Source: UMGS75 sp963648435 (GTDB taxonomy: Bacteria > Bacillota_I > Bacilli_A > ML615J-28 > CAG-313). Taken from it: a stretch of DNA of 37,318 nucleotides. Made by a program: the position numbers and the translations under genes. Positions 7,798 to 18,600 of this stretch are shown here, in pieces. Within the stretch, counting starts at the first letter, position 1, and every line of letters begins with the position of its first letter. The DNA lies in assembly GCA_963648435.1 (NCBI GenBank), contig CAVJDT010000014.1, forward strand, positions 1 through 37,318, written 5' to 3'. Under the pieces are notes generated by a model, which was not told where the DNA came from, ran no database searches, and was given only the letters and a program-made list of their open reading frames with translations.

Positions 7798-8805
7798 ATG
7801 TTTAAATATATAATCAAAAGATTATTAATTTCAATTATAATCTTGTTCGGTGTATCACTGATTATTTACTCATTAGTTAGATTAATGCCTAATAATTATG
7901 TCGAAACCAAATATGCGGAAGGCTTAAGCCAAGGAACAATTAAAGAAGAAGATATAAAGAAATTTAAAGAATTATATGGAATCGGTGATGATTCATTTAA
8001 AGGGATTGTTGGAGGATATTTTAAATGGCTCGGAAAACTTTGTAAGGGCGATCTTGGAACATCATTTAAATATGAAAAACCTGTTGCGACAGTTATAAAA
8101 GAAAATATGTGGATATCATTTGCGATTGCAATAGTCGCGACAATACTCCAATTCTTAATAGCGATTCCACTAGGTATTTCTAGTGCAACCCACCAATATT
8201 CGGTAAGAGATTATACGGTTACAGTCTTTACAATGATTGGTATTTCGCTACCTACTTACTTTTTCGCAGCGATAGTTATTAAAATATTTGCTGTTAATTT
8301 AGGTTGGTTGCCATCAAATGGTTTAATTTCAGCAACCGCAAATTATGCTGATAACTGTGCTGGATCATTTCAAAAATTTGGTGATATTATCAAGCATTTA
8401 ATTTTGCCAATTTTTGTTAGTGTTATTTTATCAATTGGGGGATTAATGCGATATACAAGAACTAATACCCTTGAAGTATTAGGCGCTGATTACATACGTA
8501 CGGCACGTGCGAAAGGCTTATCAGAAAAGAAAGTAATTTATAAACATGCATTTAGAAATACAATGATTCCACTAGTCACTTTACTTGCAGGAATTTTACC
8601 ATCACTATTTGGCGGTATGATGATAACCGAAGAAGTATTTGCCATAGATGGTATTGGCCGTTTGGCTTACACAGCATTAATGCAAGGTGATATACCATTT
8701 GTAATGGGATACAACATGTTTTTAGCGGTATTAACTGTTATTGGAACACTACTATCTGATGTTATGTATTCAATAGTAGACCCACGAGTAAAACTAGGAA
8801 GGTAG
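7798..8805 (+). CDS. oppB: Oligopeptide ABC transporter permease OppB
   Basis: A 335-residue inner-membrane permease of the binding-protein-dependent family, at the usual length. TM1 is at about 9-29 (LLISIIILFGVSLIIYSLV), followed by the RLMPNN motif typical of OppB/DppB (R.LPG-like), a periplasmic-side stretch with LYGIGDDSF, then five more hydrophobic segments. The cytoplasmic EAA loop that docks on the ATPase reads LEVLGADYIRTARAKGLSEK followed by KVIYKHAFRNTMIPLV (about 225-262), very close to the family consensus. The end, VMYSIVDPRVKLGR, is the standard OppB/DppB C-terminus. AAAAAAGGAG lies eight nt before the ATG. It partners OppC. Confidence 0.95.
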   Translation: MFKYIIKRLLISIIILFGVSLIIYSLVRLMPNNYVETKYAEGLSQGTIKEEDIKKFKELYGIGDDSFKGIVGGYFKWLGKLCKGDLGTSFKYEKPVATVIKENMWISFAIAIVATILQFLIAIPLGISSATHQYSVRDYTVTVFTMIGISLPTYFFAAIVIKIFAVNLGWLPSNGLISATANYADNCAGSFQKFGDIIKHLILPIFVSVILSIGGLMRYTRTNTLEVLGADYIRTARAKGLSEKKVIYKHAFRNTMIPLVTLLAGILPSLFGGMMITEEVFAIDGIGRLAYTALMQGDIPFVMGYNMFLAVLTVIGTLLSDVMYSIVDPRVKLGR

Positions 8806-8814
8806 GTGTAAAAG

Positions 8815-10149
8815 ATGATATTAAGCATATTATTACCAACCATTACAATTTTACTAGCAGTACTTGTTTGTAGTTTTATTATTATAAGCAAAAAAGGAAC
8901 TAAAAAAGTAAAATACGATCATGAAATTTCAAGAATAAACAAACGTAATGCTAAAAAAATAAAACAAACAATTTTAGTTGAGAAAAGTGAACAACCAACT
9001 TTAGAAGTTGAAGACTTTACAGAAGATGTTAAAACAGAAGTCGAAATAAATTTAAATACGATTCCACTTAACGAAATTGATAAAATCGAAGAAACAATTA
9101 TACAAGCAAATGAAGAAATTAAAAATGAAGAAACAACCTCATTAGAAGATACATACAAAGAAATGAGTCCAATGCGACTTGTCCTTCGTAGATTCTTCCG
9201 TTCCAAACTTTCAATTGTTGGTATCATAATGATAGTATTCTTATTTCTATTTTCATTCTTAGGACCTGTTATTTATACAAAATGGGGCGAAGAAACTGTT
9301 GATAGAAGTCAAGTAGTTGATACAACCATTAAGACTTATACCTATATTGATGAAAATGGTGAACAACAAATTGTCCATGAAGCAATTGAAATAGTAAGTG
9401 AATATAGACAATATGCAGATCCTAGTAAGGAACACTTATTAGGAACTGATGATAAAGGTATGGATGTTTTTGTTAGACTAATGTATGGTGGTAGAATATC
9501 ACTAACAATTGGTTTTATCGTTGTAATTTTAGAAACATTAATCGGAATTATATTAGGCGGTATATCAGGCTATTTTGGTGGTTGGGTTGACCAATTGATA
9601 ATGCGTATAGTTGATATTTTCAATTGTATTCCAACTCTTCCTATTCTACTTATTGCCTCCGCAATCATTGATGCACGTTTTAGTGCTGAATTAAATAATC
9701 AAATAACTTCAACTCAACGTATATATATTCTAATGGCAATCATTACCATATTTAGTTGGAGTGGTGTGGCTAGACTTGTACGTGGTCAAATTCTAGCATT
9801 AAGAGAACAAGAATATATTACCGCAACCGAGGTTATGGGCTTACCTACATGGCGAAAAATCTTTAAGCATTTAATCCCTAATGTAATGCCTCAACTAATT
9901 GTTTCAATGACCTTAGGCCTTGGTAGTGTAATTTTATATGAATCAACATTAAGTTATTTAGGCCTTGGTGTTCAAGTTCCTAAAGCTGCTTGGGGTACGA
10001 TGATCGCAACAGCGAAAACAAGAGAAGTACTTCAATATCATACCAATGTATGGCTACCTGCAGGTTTATTAATTGTTGTTGCTGTACTTGGATTTAACTT
10101 TATAGGCGATGGTTTACGTGATGCCATGGATCCAAAGGCTAAGAAATAG
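8815..10149 (+). CDS. oppC: Oligopeptide ABC transporter permease OppC with an N-terminal extension
   Basis: The second Opp permease, 444 residues against about 300 for typical OppC. An extra N-terminal part carries one membrane segment (about 2-25, ILSILLPTITILLAVLVCSF) and a highly charged linker (about 28-115, rich in Lys and Glu). The standard protein then begins: SPMRLVLRRFFRSKLSIVG and TM (about 117-155), a periplasmic loop with HLLGTDDKGMDVFVRLMYGG and RISLTIG, then the BPD_transp_1 domain. Its EAA loop is EYITATEVMGLPTWRKIFKH followed by LIPNVMPQLIV. The start ATG 8815 has GGTAGGTG five nt upstream, overlapping the oppB stop region; no equally good start is seen nearer the core. The extension may anchor or regulate the transporter, but its role is unknown. 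Confidence 0.92.
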   Translation: MILSILLPTITILLAVLVCSFIIISKKGTKKVKYDHEISRINKRNAKKIKQTILVEKSEQPTLEVEDFTEDVKTEVEINLNTIPLNEIDKIEETIIQANEEIKNEETTSLEDTYKEMSPMRLVLRRFFRSKLSIVGIIMIVFLFLFSFLGPVIYTKWGEETVDRSQVVDTTIKTYTYIDENGEQQIVHEAIEIVSEYRQYADPSKEHLLGTDDKGMDVFVRLMYGGRISLTIGFIVVILETLIGIILGGISGYFGGWVDQLIMRIVDIFNCIPTLPILLIASAIIDARFSAELNNQITSTQRIYILMAIITIFSWSGVARLVRGQILALREQEYITATEVMGLPTWRKIFKHLIPNVMPQLIVSMTLGLGSVILYESTLSYLGLGVQVPKAAWGTMIATAKTREVLQYHTNVWLPAGLLIVVAVLGFNFIGDGLRDAMDPKAKK

Positions 10150-10161
10150 GAGGAAAAAACA

Positions 10162-11349
10162 ATGAAAGAAAAAGTAAAAAAACCTTCTAATTACATTAGC
10201 ATAAAAGAAAGTCGAAAGATAATTAAATATAACATTAAACAAATGAAATATTATGAAGCTTTAAAAAAGCAACATCGTAATATTAAAGAATATACTTCAG
10301 TAATGAAAGATGAAAGCAATTTAATAGAAATTGAAAATTTAAAAACATGTTTCTTCACTGATAATGGTACAGTTATGTCAGTTAATGGTGTATCATTTAA
10401 TATTCCAAAAAATAAAATTGTTGGTGTTGTTGGTGAATCTGGTTGTGGCAAAAGTGTTACATCTTTATCCATTATGCAATTAGTACAATCACCACAAGGC
10501 CAAGTAGTTGATGGTGAAATTAGATTTAATAATAATGATTTAGGCTATGATGAAAATAATCAAAAATTGGCATATGATATAACTAAAATGCCAACTAAAG
10601 AAATGTATAAAATTAGGGGAAAAGATATAACAATGATTTTCCAAGAACCAATGACTAGTTTAAATCCAGTATTTACAATTGGTTATCAACTCGATGAAGT
10701 ATCATTCATTCATACTCCATCAATGTCAAAAGCTGATGCGAAAAAACATAGTATTGAAATGCTTACCAAAGTTGGTATTTCAATGCCAGAACATGTATAT
10801 AAATCTTATCCTCATGAATTATCAGGGGGAATGAGACAAAGAGTTATGATTGCCATGGCCCTTGCGGGTAATCCTAAATTAATTATCGCGGATGAACCAA
10901 CAACGGCTCTTGATGTTACAATTCAAGCTCAAATTCTTGAGCTATTAAAAGAATTACAAAAAGAACAAGGTTGTTCAATTATGTTAATTACCCATGACCT
11001 TGGAGTAATTGCTGAAATGGCTGATGAAGTAGTAATAATGTATGCTGGTCGAGTTATTGAAAAAGGAACAGCTCATGAAATTTTCCATAATCCACTTCAT
11101 CCATATACAATTGGATTACAAAAGAGTAAACCGTTAATCACATCAAGTTCAACGGAACCATTATACTCAATTCCAGGTCAAGTACCTAATCCAATTAATT
11201 TACCAAACACATGTTATTTTAAAAATAGATGTAATAAATGTATAGAAAAATGTAAGGGTTTATACCCCCATGAAATAAAAGTAAGTGATACACACTATGT
11301 ATCATGTTACTTATATGAGGAAAGTGAGGCTAAAGATAATGAACGATAG
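10162..11349 (+). CDS. oppD: Oligopeptide ABC transporter ATPase OppD
   Basis: A cytoplasmic ATP-binding subunit of 395 residues. Walker A is GESGCGKS (91-98), the Q-loop is FQEPMTSLNPV, the ABC signature is LSGGMRQRV (from 220), Walker B is LIIADEP with Asp244/Glu245, then the D-loop TTALDV and the H-loop His in LITHDLGVIA. The C-terminal oligo_HPY region has the Cys cluster CYFKNRCNKCIEKC plus a late Cys (VSCYLY), which binds an iron-sulfur cluster in studied family members. About 50 basic residues precede the usual start (LIEIENLKTCF), so it is longer at the N-terminus than most OppD; the ATG at 10162 is kept because AGGAGG sits eight nt upstream. It overlaps oppF by 11 nt and should form a heterodimer with OppF. 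Confidence 0.95.
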   Translation: MKEKVKKPSNYISIKESRKIIKYNIKQMKYYEALKKQHRNIKEYTSVMKDESNLIEIENLKTCFFTDNGTVMSVNGVSFNIPKNKIVGVVGESGCGKSVTSLSIMQLVQSPQGQVVDGEIRFNNNDLGYDENNQKLAYDITKMPTKEMYKIRGKDITMIFQEPMTSLNPVFTIGYQLDEVSFIHTPSMSKADAKKHSIEMLTKVGISMPEHVYKSYPHELSGGMRQRVMIAMALAGNPKLIIADEPTTALDVTIQAQILELLKELQKEQGCSIMLITHDLGVIAEMADEVVIMYAGRVIEKGTAHEIFHNPLHPYTIGLQKSKPLITSSSTEPLYSIPGQVPNPINLPNTCYFKNRCNKCIEKCKGLYPHEIKVSDTHYVSCYLYEESEAKDNER

Positions 11350-12436
11350 TAAACAAAATGTTTCAGTTTCAAATTCCGAACCTAAATATGTGTTGAGAGT
11401 TGAAAACTTAAAAAAATATTTTCCTCTAAATAAAAATCTTTTTGGTAAACCTGGTGCTTACCTTAAAGCAGTTGATAATATAACATTTGATGTTGAAAAA
11501 GGACAAACTATTGGTGTTGTTGGCGAATCTGGCTGTGGTAAAACCACACTAGGTAGAACTATTTTAAAACTTTATGAGGCTGATGGAGGCAAAATATATT
11601 TTAACGATATTGATATCACAAATCTAAAAAGATCACGAATGAATAAATATCGTACCGATATTCAATTAATCTTCCAAGACCCATATTCAAGTCTACCTCC
11701 AAGAATGACTATTGGTAGTATTATTGCGGAAGCTGTGAAAGTACATAAAATTGTACCAAAACAAGAAGTACGTGAATATGTATATGAAATAATGAAAAAA
11801 TGTGGGTTACAACCCCAATATTATGATCGTTATCCTCATGAATTTTCAGGTGGACAACGTCAAAGAATTTGTATTGCAAGAGCTCTTGCGGTTAAACCAA
11901 AACTAGTTATTTGTGATGAACCAGTTAGTGCTCTTGATGTATCGATTCAAGCTCAAATAATAAATTTATTAAAAGAATTACAAACAACAATGGGACTTAC
12001 CTATGTATTTATTTCCCATGACTTATCAGTTGTAAAATATATTACTGATAAAATCTTGGTAATGTATTTAGGAAATATGATGGAACTTGGCGAAACTGAT
12101 GAAATATTCGCAAATCCACTTCATCCTTATACGAAGGCTTTGTTTTCAGCTGTTCCCATTCCTGATCCTGATGTAAAAATGAAACGTATAATTCTTGGTG
12201 GTGACATTCCATCACCGGCTAATCCTCCCAAAGGATGTAAATTTCATACTAGATGTTCACAATGTATGAATGTTTGCAAAATGAAGGAACCTAAGTATAT
12301 AGAAGCATTACCTAATCATTTTGTAGCTTGTCATTTATACAATAAAGATATTATGATGAATCTAGAATATTATGATTTAGAATATAAGCGTTTAGAAAAA
12401 GAAAAACAAGAGAAGAAAAATGAAAGAAAAAAATAA
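11339..12436 (+). CDS. oppF: Oligopeptide ABC transporter ATPase OppF
   Basis: The second ATPase subunit, 365 residues from ATG 11339. That start has TGAGG nine nt upstream and gives the usual OppF N-terminus; an in-frame ATG at 11285 lies deep inside oppD without a good ribosome binding site. Walker A is GESGCGKT (62-69), the Q-loop is FQDPYSSLPPRMTIG, the signature is FSGGQRQRI (from 169), Walker B is LVICDEP with Asp193/Glu194, then VSALDVSIQAQI and the H-loop His in FISHDLSVV. The C-terminal Cys cluster is CKFHTRCSQCMNVC with a late Cys (VACHLY). Family members usually read SLNPR where this protein has SLPPR, a small change next to the Q-loop. The tail after 350 is Lys/Glu rich. It completes the oppABCDF set. 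Confidence 0.95.
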   Translation: MNDSKQNVSVSNSEPKYVLRVENLKKYFPLNKNLFGKPGAYLKAVDNITFDVEKGQTIGVVGESGCGKTTLGRTILKLYEADGGKIYFNDIDITNLKRSRMNKYRTDIQLIFQDPYSSLPPRMTIGSIIAEAVKVHKIVPKQEVREYVYEIMKKCGLQPQYYDRYPHEFSGGQRQRICIARALAVKPKLVICDEPVSALDVSIQAQIINLLKELQTTMGLTYVFISHDLSVVKYITDKILVMYLGNMMELGETDEIFANPLHPYTKALFSAVPIPDPDVKMKRIILGGDIPSPANPPKGCKFHTRCSQCMNVCKMKEPKYIEALPNHFVACHLYNKDIMMNLEYYDLEYKRLEKEKQEKKNERKK

Positions 12437-12653
12437 AAAAACTAAATATGTAGATGACGGACATACCATATATAATATGGATGTAGATGGGATGCCCCGT
12501 CGTAAATTTCACAACAAAGAAGGTATAGAGGTAACAAAAAAAGAACGCCGTGCAATAATTGGTGCTGCTCTTCTCCACTATTTACCAATTCTATTAGGGG
12601 TACTTGCATGCTTTGGTATAGCTTTACTTTTAGTGCTTTTATGGCTTCGTTAA
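12420..12653 (+). CDS. Small single-pass membrane protein
   Basis: A 77-residue protein with a basic N-terminus, a conserved-looking polar block (YVDDGHTIYNMDVDGMPRRK, about 10-29) and one C-terminal membrane segment (LHYLPILLGVLACFGIALLL, about 52-71) ending LWLR. It overlaps the oppF 3' end by 17 nt in another frame and ends 15 nt before the subtilase gene; the only ribosome binding site is an A/G-rich run (AAGAGAAG). The DDG...(M/V)DGMP pattern recalls small membrane proteins of unknown function found in many Clostridia and Bacilli, which argues that it is real rather than a chance frame. A role in peptide transport or in lipoprotein export is possible but not shown. Confidence 0.65.
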   Translation: MKEKNKKTKYVDDGHTIYNMDVDGMPRRKFHNKEGIEVTKKERRAIIGAALLHYLPILLGVLACFGIALLLVLLWLR

Positions 12654-12668
12654 AAAAAAGGAGATAGT

Positions 12669-15600
12669 ATGAAAAAAAGAATACTAACTGCCTTAATGCT
12701 TGGACTTACTATAGTAACTTGTAGTGCTTGTAGTAAAAACACGCAAGTTAAAAATGAGACAAATAGCAATCCTCAACAATTGCAAATATTAAAAAGTGAT
12801 TTAAAATTAACTCAAGAACAAGTTATGTCGCAAATTAAGGCAGAACATTTGATAGAAAATAATGGTTATTTAGATTCTGATGAAGTAGTAACCATCATTA
12901 CATTAGATAGTCCTTCAGTAATTGATAATTATTTAGAATCTGGTTATTTAACTTATAAGTCAATAAGTGAATATGCAAATTCAGCTAAAGGACAAAGTGA
13001 TGTACGTAAAATTGAAAAAGAACAAAGAGAATTAGAAGAACAATTATTCGATAAAAATTTAATTCAAAAAGTTGAATATCGCTATTCCACTATTCTTAAT
13101 GGTATTGCGGTCAAAACAACATATAAAAACTTTAAAAAATTAAGTGAAGTTCAAAATGTTAAATCTACTATTTTATCTGACACTTATAATCTTCCTACCG
13201 CAACTTCTGGTTCTAGTTATAGTGCCGTAGAAAATGTAGTTGAAGTATATGATACAGGTATTTATAAATCTGATAGTGTTTCTTATACCGGTAATGGTAC
13301 AGCTGTTGCGGTGCTTGACTCAGGTTTTGATTGTAGTCATACTGTTTTTTCTAGTCAACCTGAAAAACCTTTATATACAAAAGATTACATTGAATCATTA
13401 ATTAATACAACCGATGAAACTAAAATCTTAAATGCGGTTAAATTTACTCCAAGTCTTAAGATTTCTGATGTTTATTACAGTGAAAAAATCCCTTATGCAT
13501 ATGATTATGCAGATAAAGATACTGATGTAAATCCATATGATTCTGAACATGGTACACATGTTGCTGGTATCATTGGTGGTAAAGATGATGTAATTACAGG
13601 TATTGCAGTTAATACGCAACTTGTTTTAATGAAAGTTTTCCCAGACCTTGATGAAGGTGGTAAAACCGAAGATATCATCGCGGCACTTGAAGATGCAGTT
13701 ATTATTGGTGTTGATGCTATTAATATGTCACTTGGTTCATCATGTGGTTTTGCAAGAGAAATAGATAAAACGGAAGTAAATGCAATATATGATAAAATCA
13801 ATGATAGTGGTATTAGTTTAATTACCGCCGCAAGTAATAGTTATAGTTCAGGTTTTGGTGGTGCCCAAGGTAATACCAATATGGTTACAAATCCTGATTC
13901 TGGGACTGTTGGTTCTCCATCAACTTATAAGGCCGCCTTATCAGTTGCCTCAATTAGTGGTGTTAAAAGTAAATATTTAGTAGCTAATGGTACTCAAGTA
14001 TTATTTTATAAAGAATCTAATGCCATAACAGGTAAGGAAAATGACTTCTTTAAAGAATTAGGTATTGGTAAAGGTGAATCAAAAGAATTTGAATATGTAA
14101 CCGTTCCTGGTGTTGGTTTAAAATCCAACTTCAATAACCTTGATTTAAAAGGTAAAATTGCTCTTGTTAGACGTGGTGATAATACTTTTGAAGAAAAAGC
14201 CTTATATGCTAAAAAAGCAGGTGCTGTTGCATGTATCATTTACAATAATATTGATGGTGATATTTTAATGTCAATGGGTAAAACCGACCACATTCCTACT
14301 ATTTCCATTTCAAAAGATGATGGTACCATTCTTGCTAGTCAACCAAGTGGCACTATTCTTGTAAGCTATGACAACCAAGCTGGACCATTTATGTCGGATT
14401 TCTCAAGCTGGGGTCCTACCCCATCCCTTGGCTTAAAACCTGAAATTACTGCTCATGGTGGCACAATTAAATCAGCTATTCCTGGTGGAGGTTATGATGA
14501 ATTAAGCGGTACTTCAATGGCGACCCCTAATCTTTGTGGTATTGTTATTTTAATAAGACAATACTTAAAAGAAAAATATCCTGATATTTCACGAAAAGAA
14601 TTATCAGAACTTACTAATAAACTATTAATGTCAACTGCGACCATAGCGTTAAATGAAGAAGGAAACCCTTATTCTCCACGTAAACAAGGAGCTGGACTTG
14701 CAAGTATTAGAAATGCGGTCAACACTCCTGCTTATATCACCGTTGATGGAAGTGACCGCACAAAACTTGAACTTGGTGATGACCCTAAACGTACTGGTAA
14801 ATACGTAATGACATTTAATGTTGTTAATTTATCAGATGAAGATGTTAGTTATGATTTATCAGTAATAGGTATGACTGAAAGTGTATCAACATCAGATAGT
14901 AATCACGTTGCTGAAAAGGCTAGTTTACTTGATGGTACAACTAAAATTGAAGTAATTGAAACTGGTGAATTAGTTAATAATACTTTAACGGTTTCTAAAA
15001 ATTCTTCTACAAAAGTTCAAGTTACATATATATTATCTAGTGCAGATAAAGAAAATATTGATAACTTATTCCCTTATGGAATGTATGTTGAAGGTTTTGT
15101 TAAATTAAAATCAAATGCTACAAATGAAGAACAAAAAATAGATTTAAATATTCCATTCTTAGCCTTTTATGGTGATTGGACTGAAGCTCCAATGTTTGAT
15201 AAAACTTACTATGAAGTAGAATCGGAAGCTCATAATGGAGCGATTGATGATGAAGATAAGATTAAAGCTGATTATTATGCAACAACTCCATATGGATCTT
15301 ACTTCTACAATTATTTGATACCACTTGGTACATATCTATATGATATTGATGAAAGTATGTATGAGGCCATCCCCGCAACAACTGACCATATTGCGGTATC
15401 TAATATTTTAGGTACGATTGATGGTATATCAGTAGTTTATGCAGGTTTACTAAGAAATGCTCAAACAATGACCTTTACAATTACGGATAAGTTAACAGGG
15501 GAAGTTATTATAACGCATGTCGACTATAATGCTACTAAAGCATATTCGGCGGGTGGTTCTCCCGTTCCTTATTATGAAAACTTAAAATTTAAATCACAGT

Positions 15601-18600
15601 TATTAGGACTAGTAAATAACCGACAATATGAATTTAAAATGGTTGGTGAATTAGATTACGGAGATGGGGGAATAGAAAATAATGTTCGTAATAGTTTCAG
15701 TTTTGATTTCTATTTAGATGATGAAGCTCCTGTCTTAAAAGATGTTCAATATGAAAAGAAATATGATAAGACTTTAAAGAAAGATAGATATTATATTACA
15801 ATGTCGGTATATGATAATCAATATGTTCAATCAATTACCCCAATTATCTTTACTTCATCTTCATCATATAATCTTCTTTCCGATAAACCAATTCCAGTAT
15901 ACTCAGAAAGAGGCGAAACAACAACTGTTAGATTTGAAATAACTGATTATATTGAAGATATTTATGATGATGCGATTATTCCTAATGCTCTTGCCTTCTC
16001 AATTGATGACTATGCATTAAATTCAAATATTTATTTATGCCAACTTCCTGGTACCCAAGGTGATTTTAAATTCACTAAAGATGGTACGATGGATGGTGTA
16101 GATTTAGTAATTTTATCAATGTATGAAGATGAAATTATTGATGTAACTAAATTCTTAGCATCATCTGATACTACACTTGATGTTGATAAATCTTATTTAA
16201 ATCACTTAACTTGGACTTCATCAAATGAAACGGTTGCGGAAGTTGACAAAGGTCAAGTTAAATGCTTAAAAGCAGGTCGTGCTACAATTACAGCACGTGA
16301 AGCCTATAATGGTAAACAAGCAGTACTTATTATAAATGTAAAAGAACGAACTGATAGTGGTAAACAAACCACAAATTATGTTGATAATATTGAAGATGCT
16401 AAATTAAAATCACTGCGTTTTTCATATTTTGAAACTTTATTTGCTTATTCTAGAGCGGCTCAAACTAGTAAAATTGGTTCAACTGGTGACCGTACCTTTA
16501 TTGATAGTATAAGTGAATTAAGCTTTTACCCAGGGGAACAGATTCAACTATATTATGATTTTAACCCATGGTATGCAGAAAGTAAATATGAATTAACTTA
16601 TTCATCAACGGACCCTGATGTTGCAACTGTTGATGAAAAAGGTGTTGTCAAAGGCTTAAAAGAAGGAACTACAATTATTACTTTAAATGCTAATGGTTCT
16701 AAAATTAATGCTAGTATCACCATTAATATTAAAAATCCATTTGTCATTGAAAATCGTAGTCTTATTGCTTATAAAGGTTTAGGTGGTAAGGTTGTAATTC
16801 CTGATGATGAAGGTATTTTATATATTGGTGCTTATGCTTTTTGTCTATATGAAACTGACCGTACAATTGAACTTACGGAAGATGATTATGACAAAAATAA
16901 GATTCCTGCTGCGAACACTTCAATTACATCTATAGTTGTTCCTGAAGGAGTTGAAGAAATTCAAAAATATGCATTCTATAATTGTTCAGGACTCAAAGAA
17001 GTAATTTTACCAAGTTCAATTAAAACAATTAGAGAATATGCCTTCTGTAATGATACCAAACTTGAAAAAATTAACTTAGATACTGTTACAGTCATTGGCC
17101 GCGAAGCCTTTAAAGATTGTGAAAAATTAAATAATATAAATTTATCAAAGATTTATGCAATTGGGGTTGATGCCTTTACAAATTGTAAATCATTACAAAC
17201 GGTTGATTTAACAACTTTAAGAAATACTGGTAAACAAGCATTTAAAGGTTGTACTAGTCTTACTTCAGTTGTGTTATCACCTAATACAAAACTATCATAT
17301 GCAATGTTTGTTATGAGTGGATTAACAAGTGTTGATATATATGAACAAGTAGAAATTCCTGAATTTTGTTTTGCTAAATGCGAAGCTCTAGAAAAAATAA
17401 CAATTAATAATGATATTATAAATGTTGGTAAAGGTGCATTCAGTGATTGCCCTAAACTAACAAATATTAAGTTTAATGCTAAAGTTGACAAACTTGATGA
17501 ACAAGCCTTTTATAATTGTACTAGTCTTGAAGTTATTGAACTACCTAATAATGAAGTATCACTAGGAAAAAATTGCTTTTATAAATGTACAAAACTTGAA
17601 ACAATTAAGTTTGATGAAAACACAAAACTTGAAGAATTAAATGGTGCTTTCTTCCATGATACTAATTTAACTAATTTTGTGGTTGATAGTAAAAACCCAT
17701 ATTATAAAGCAACTGATGGACTATTAGTAAGTAAAGATGAAACCAAAATTTATTTTTCAGCTAAAGCTTACTTTGATAATTTAGATCTTAATGATACCTA
17801 TGTAATTGGTAGTAAATATGAAACAATTGGTGCTGGTGCCTTCTCAGGAATTAATTTTACGAAACTTGAATTTACCAATAAAAATTTAGTAATTGAAAGC
17901 TATGCCTTTTCAAATATTTCAACTTTACAAGAAGTTAAATTACCAAGTGAAGGTATTGCCAAAATTGGTGATTATGCTTTCGTTAATGATAGTAGTCTTG
18001 AGACAATTAATTTAGATAATGTTAAAACAATTGGAAAATATGCCTTCTCTACAACATCACTTAAAGAAGTTACAATAAGCAGTAATGCTGAATGTGCAGA
18101 AGGTGCATTCTATAATTCAAAATTAGGAAAAGTTACAATTGGTGAAAATGCTAATTTAGGCTTTGGAGCTTTCCAAAATTGTTTATCCTTAATAGAAGTT
18201 GTAATGCCTGAAAATGGTGGTGTTCATATTGGAAAAACATGTTTTGCAAACGATGTCTTACTTAGTATAATTAACCTTACAAAAACTGATGAAGAAATTG
18301 AAGATGAAGCTTTCTATGGCTGTACAAGCTTAAAGACAGCTGAACTTACAAATGTAAAAAGAATAGGTAAATATGCTTTTGCGGACTGCGAAGTATTAAG
18401 TTATTTAAGAATGCCAATAATTGAAGAAATTGGTGAAGGAGCCTTTACCCAATATTTAACAACTGGTGGTGCTCCCCAAATAATGGAATTAATTTTACCA
18501 GAAACTTTAAAAAAGATGGATAAAGGAGCTTTTGCGGGATGCTTAGGTTTAAGTGAAGTTGTGATTCCATCAAGTTTAAATGAAGTAGCAGCCTTTAGCT

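Noticed and set aside
11285..11338. Longer start for oppF, adding 18 residues
   Set aside because: The extension lies inside oppD, has no good ribosome binding site and does not look like OppF; ATG 11339 does.
13505..13801. Minus-strand open frame of 98 codons inside the subtilase gene
   Set aside because: It is a shadow of the S8 catalytic region on the opposite strand, with Ser/Ile-rich sequence and no ribosome binding site. The same holds for the minus frames at 2397-2675, 4093-4335, 8919-9227, 17153-17491 and 35174-35494.
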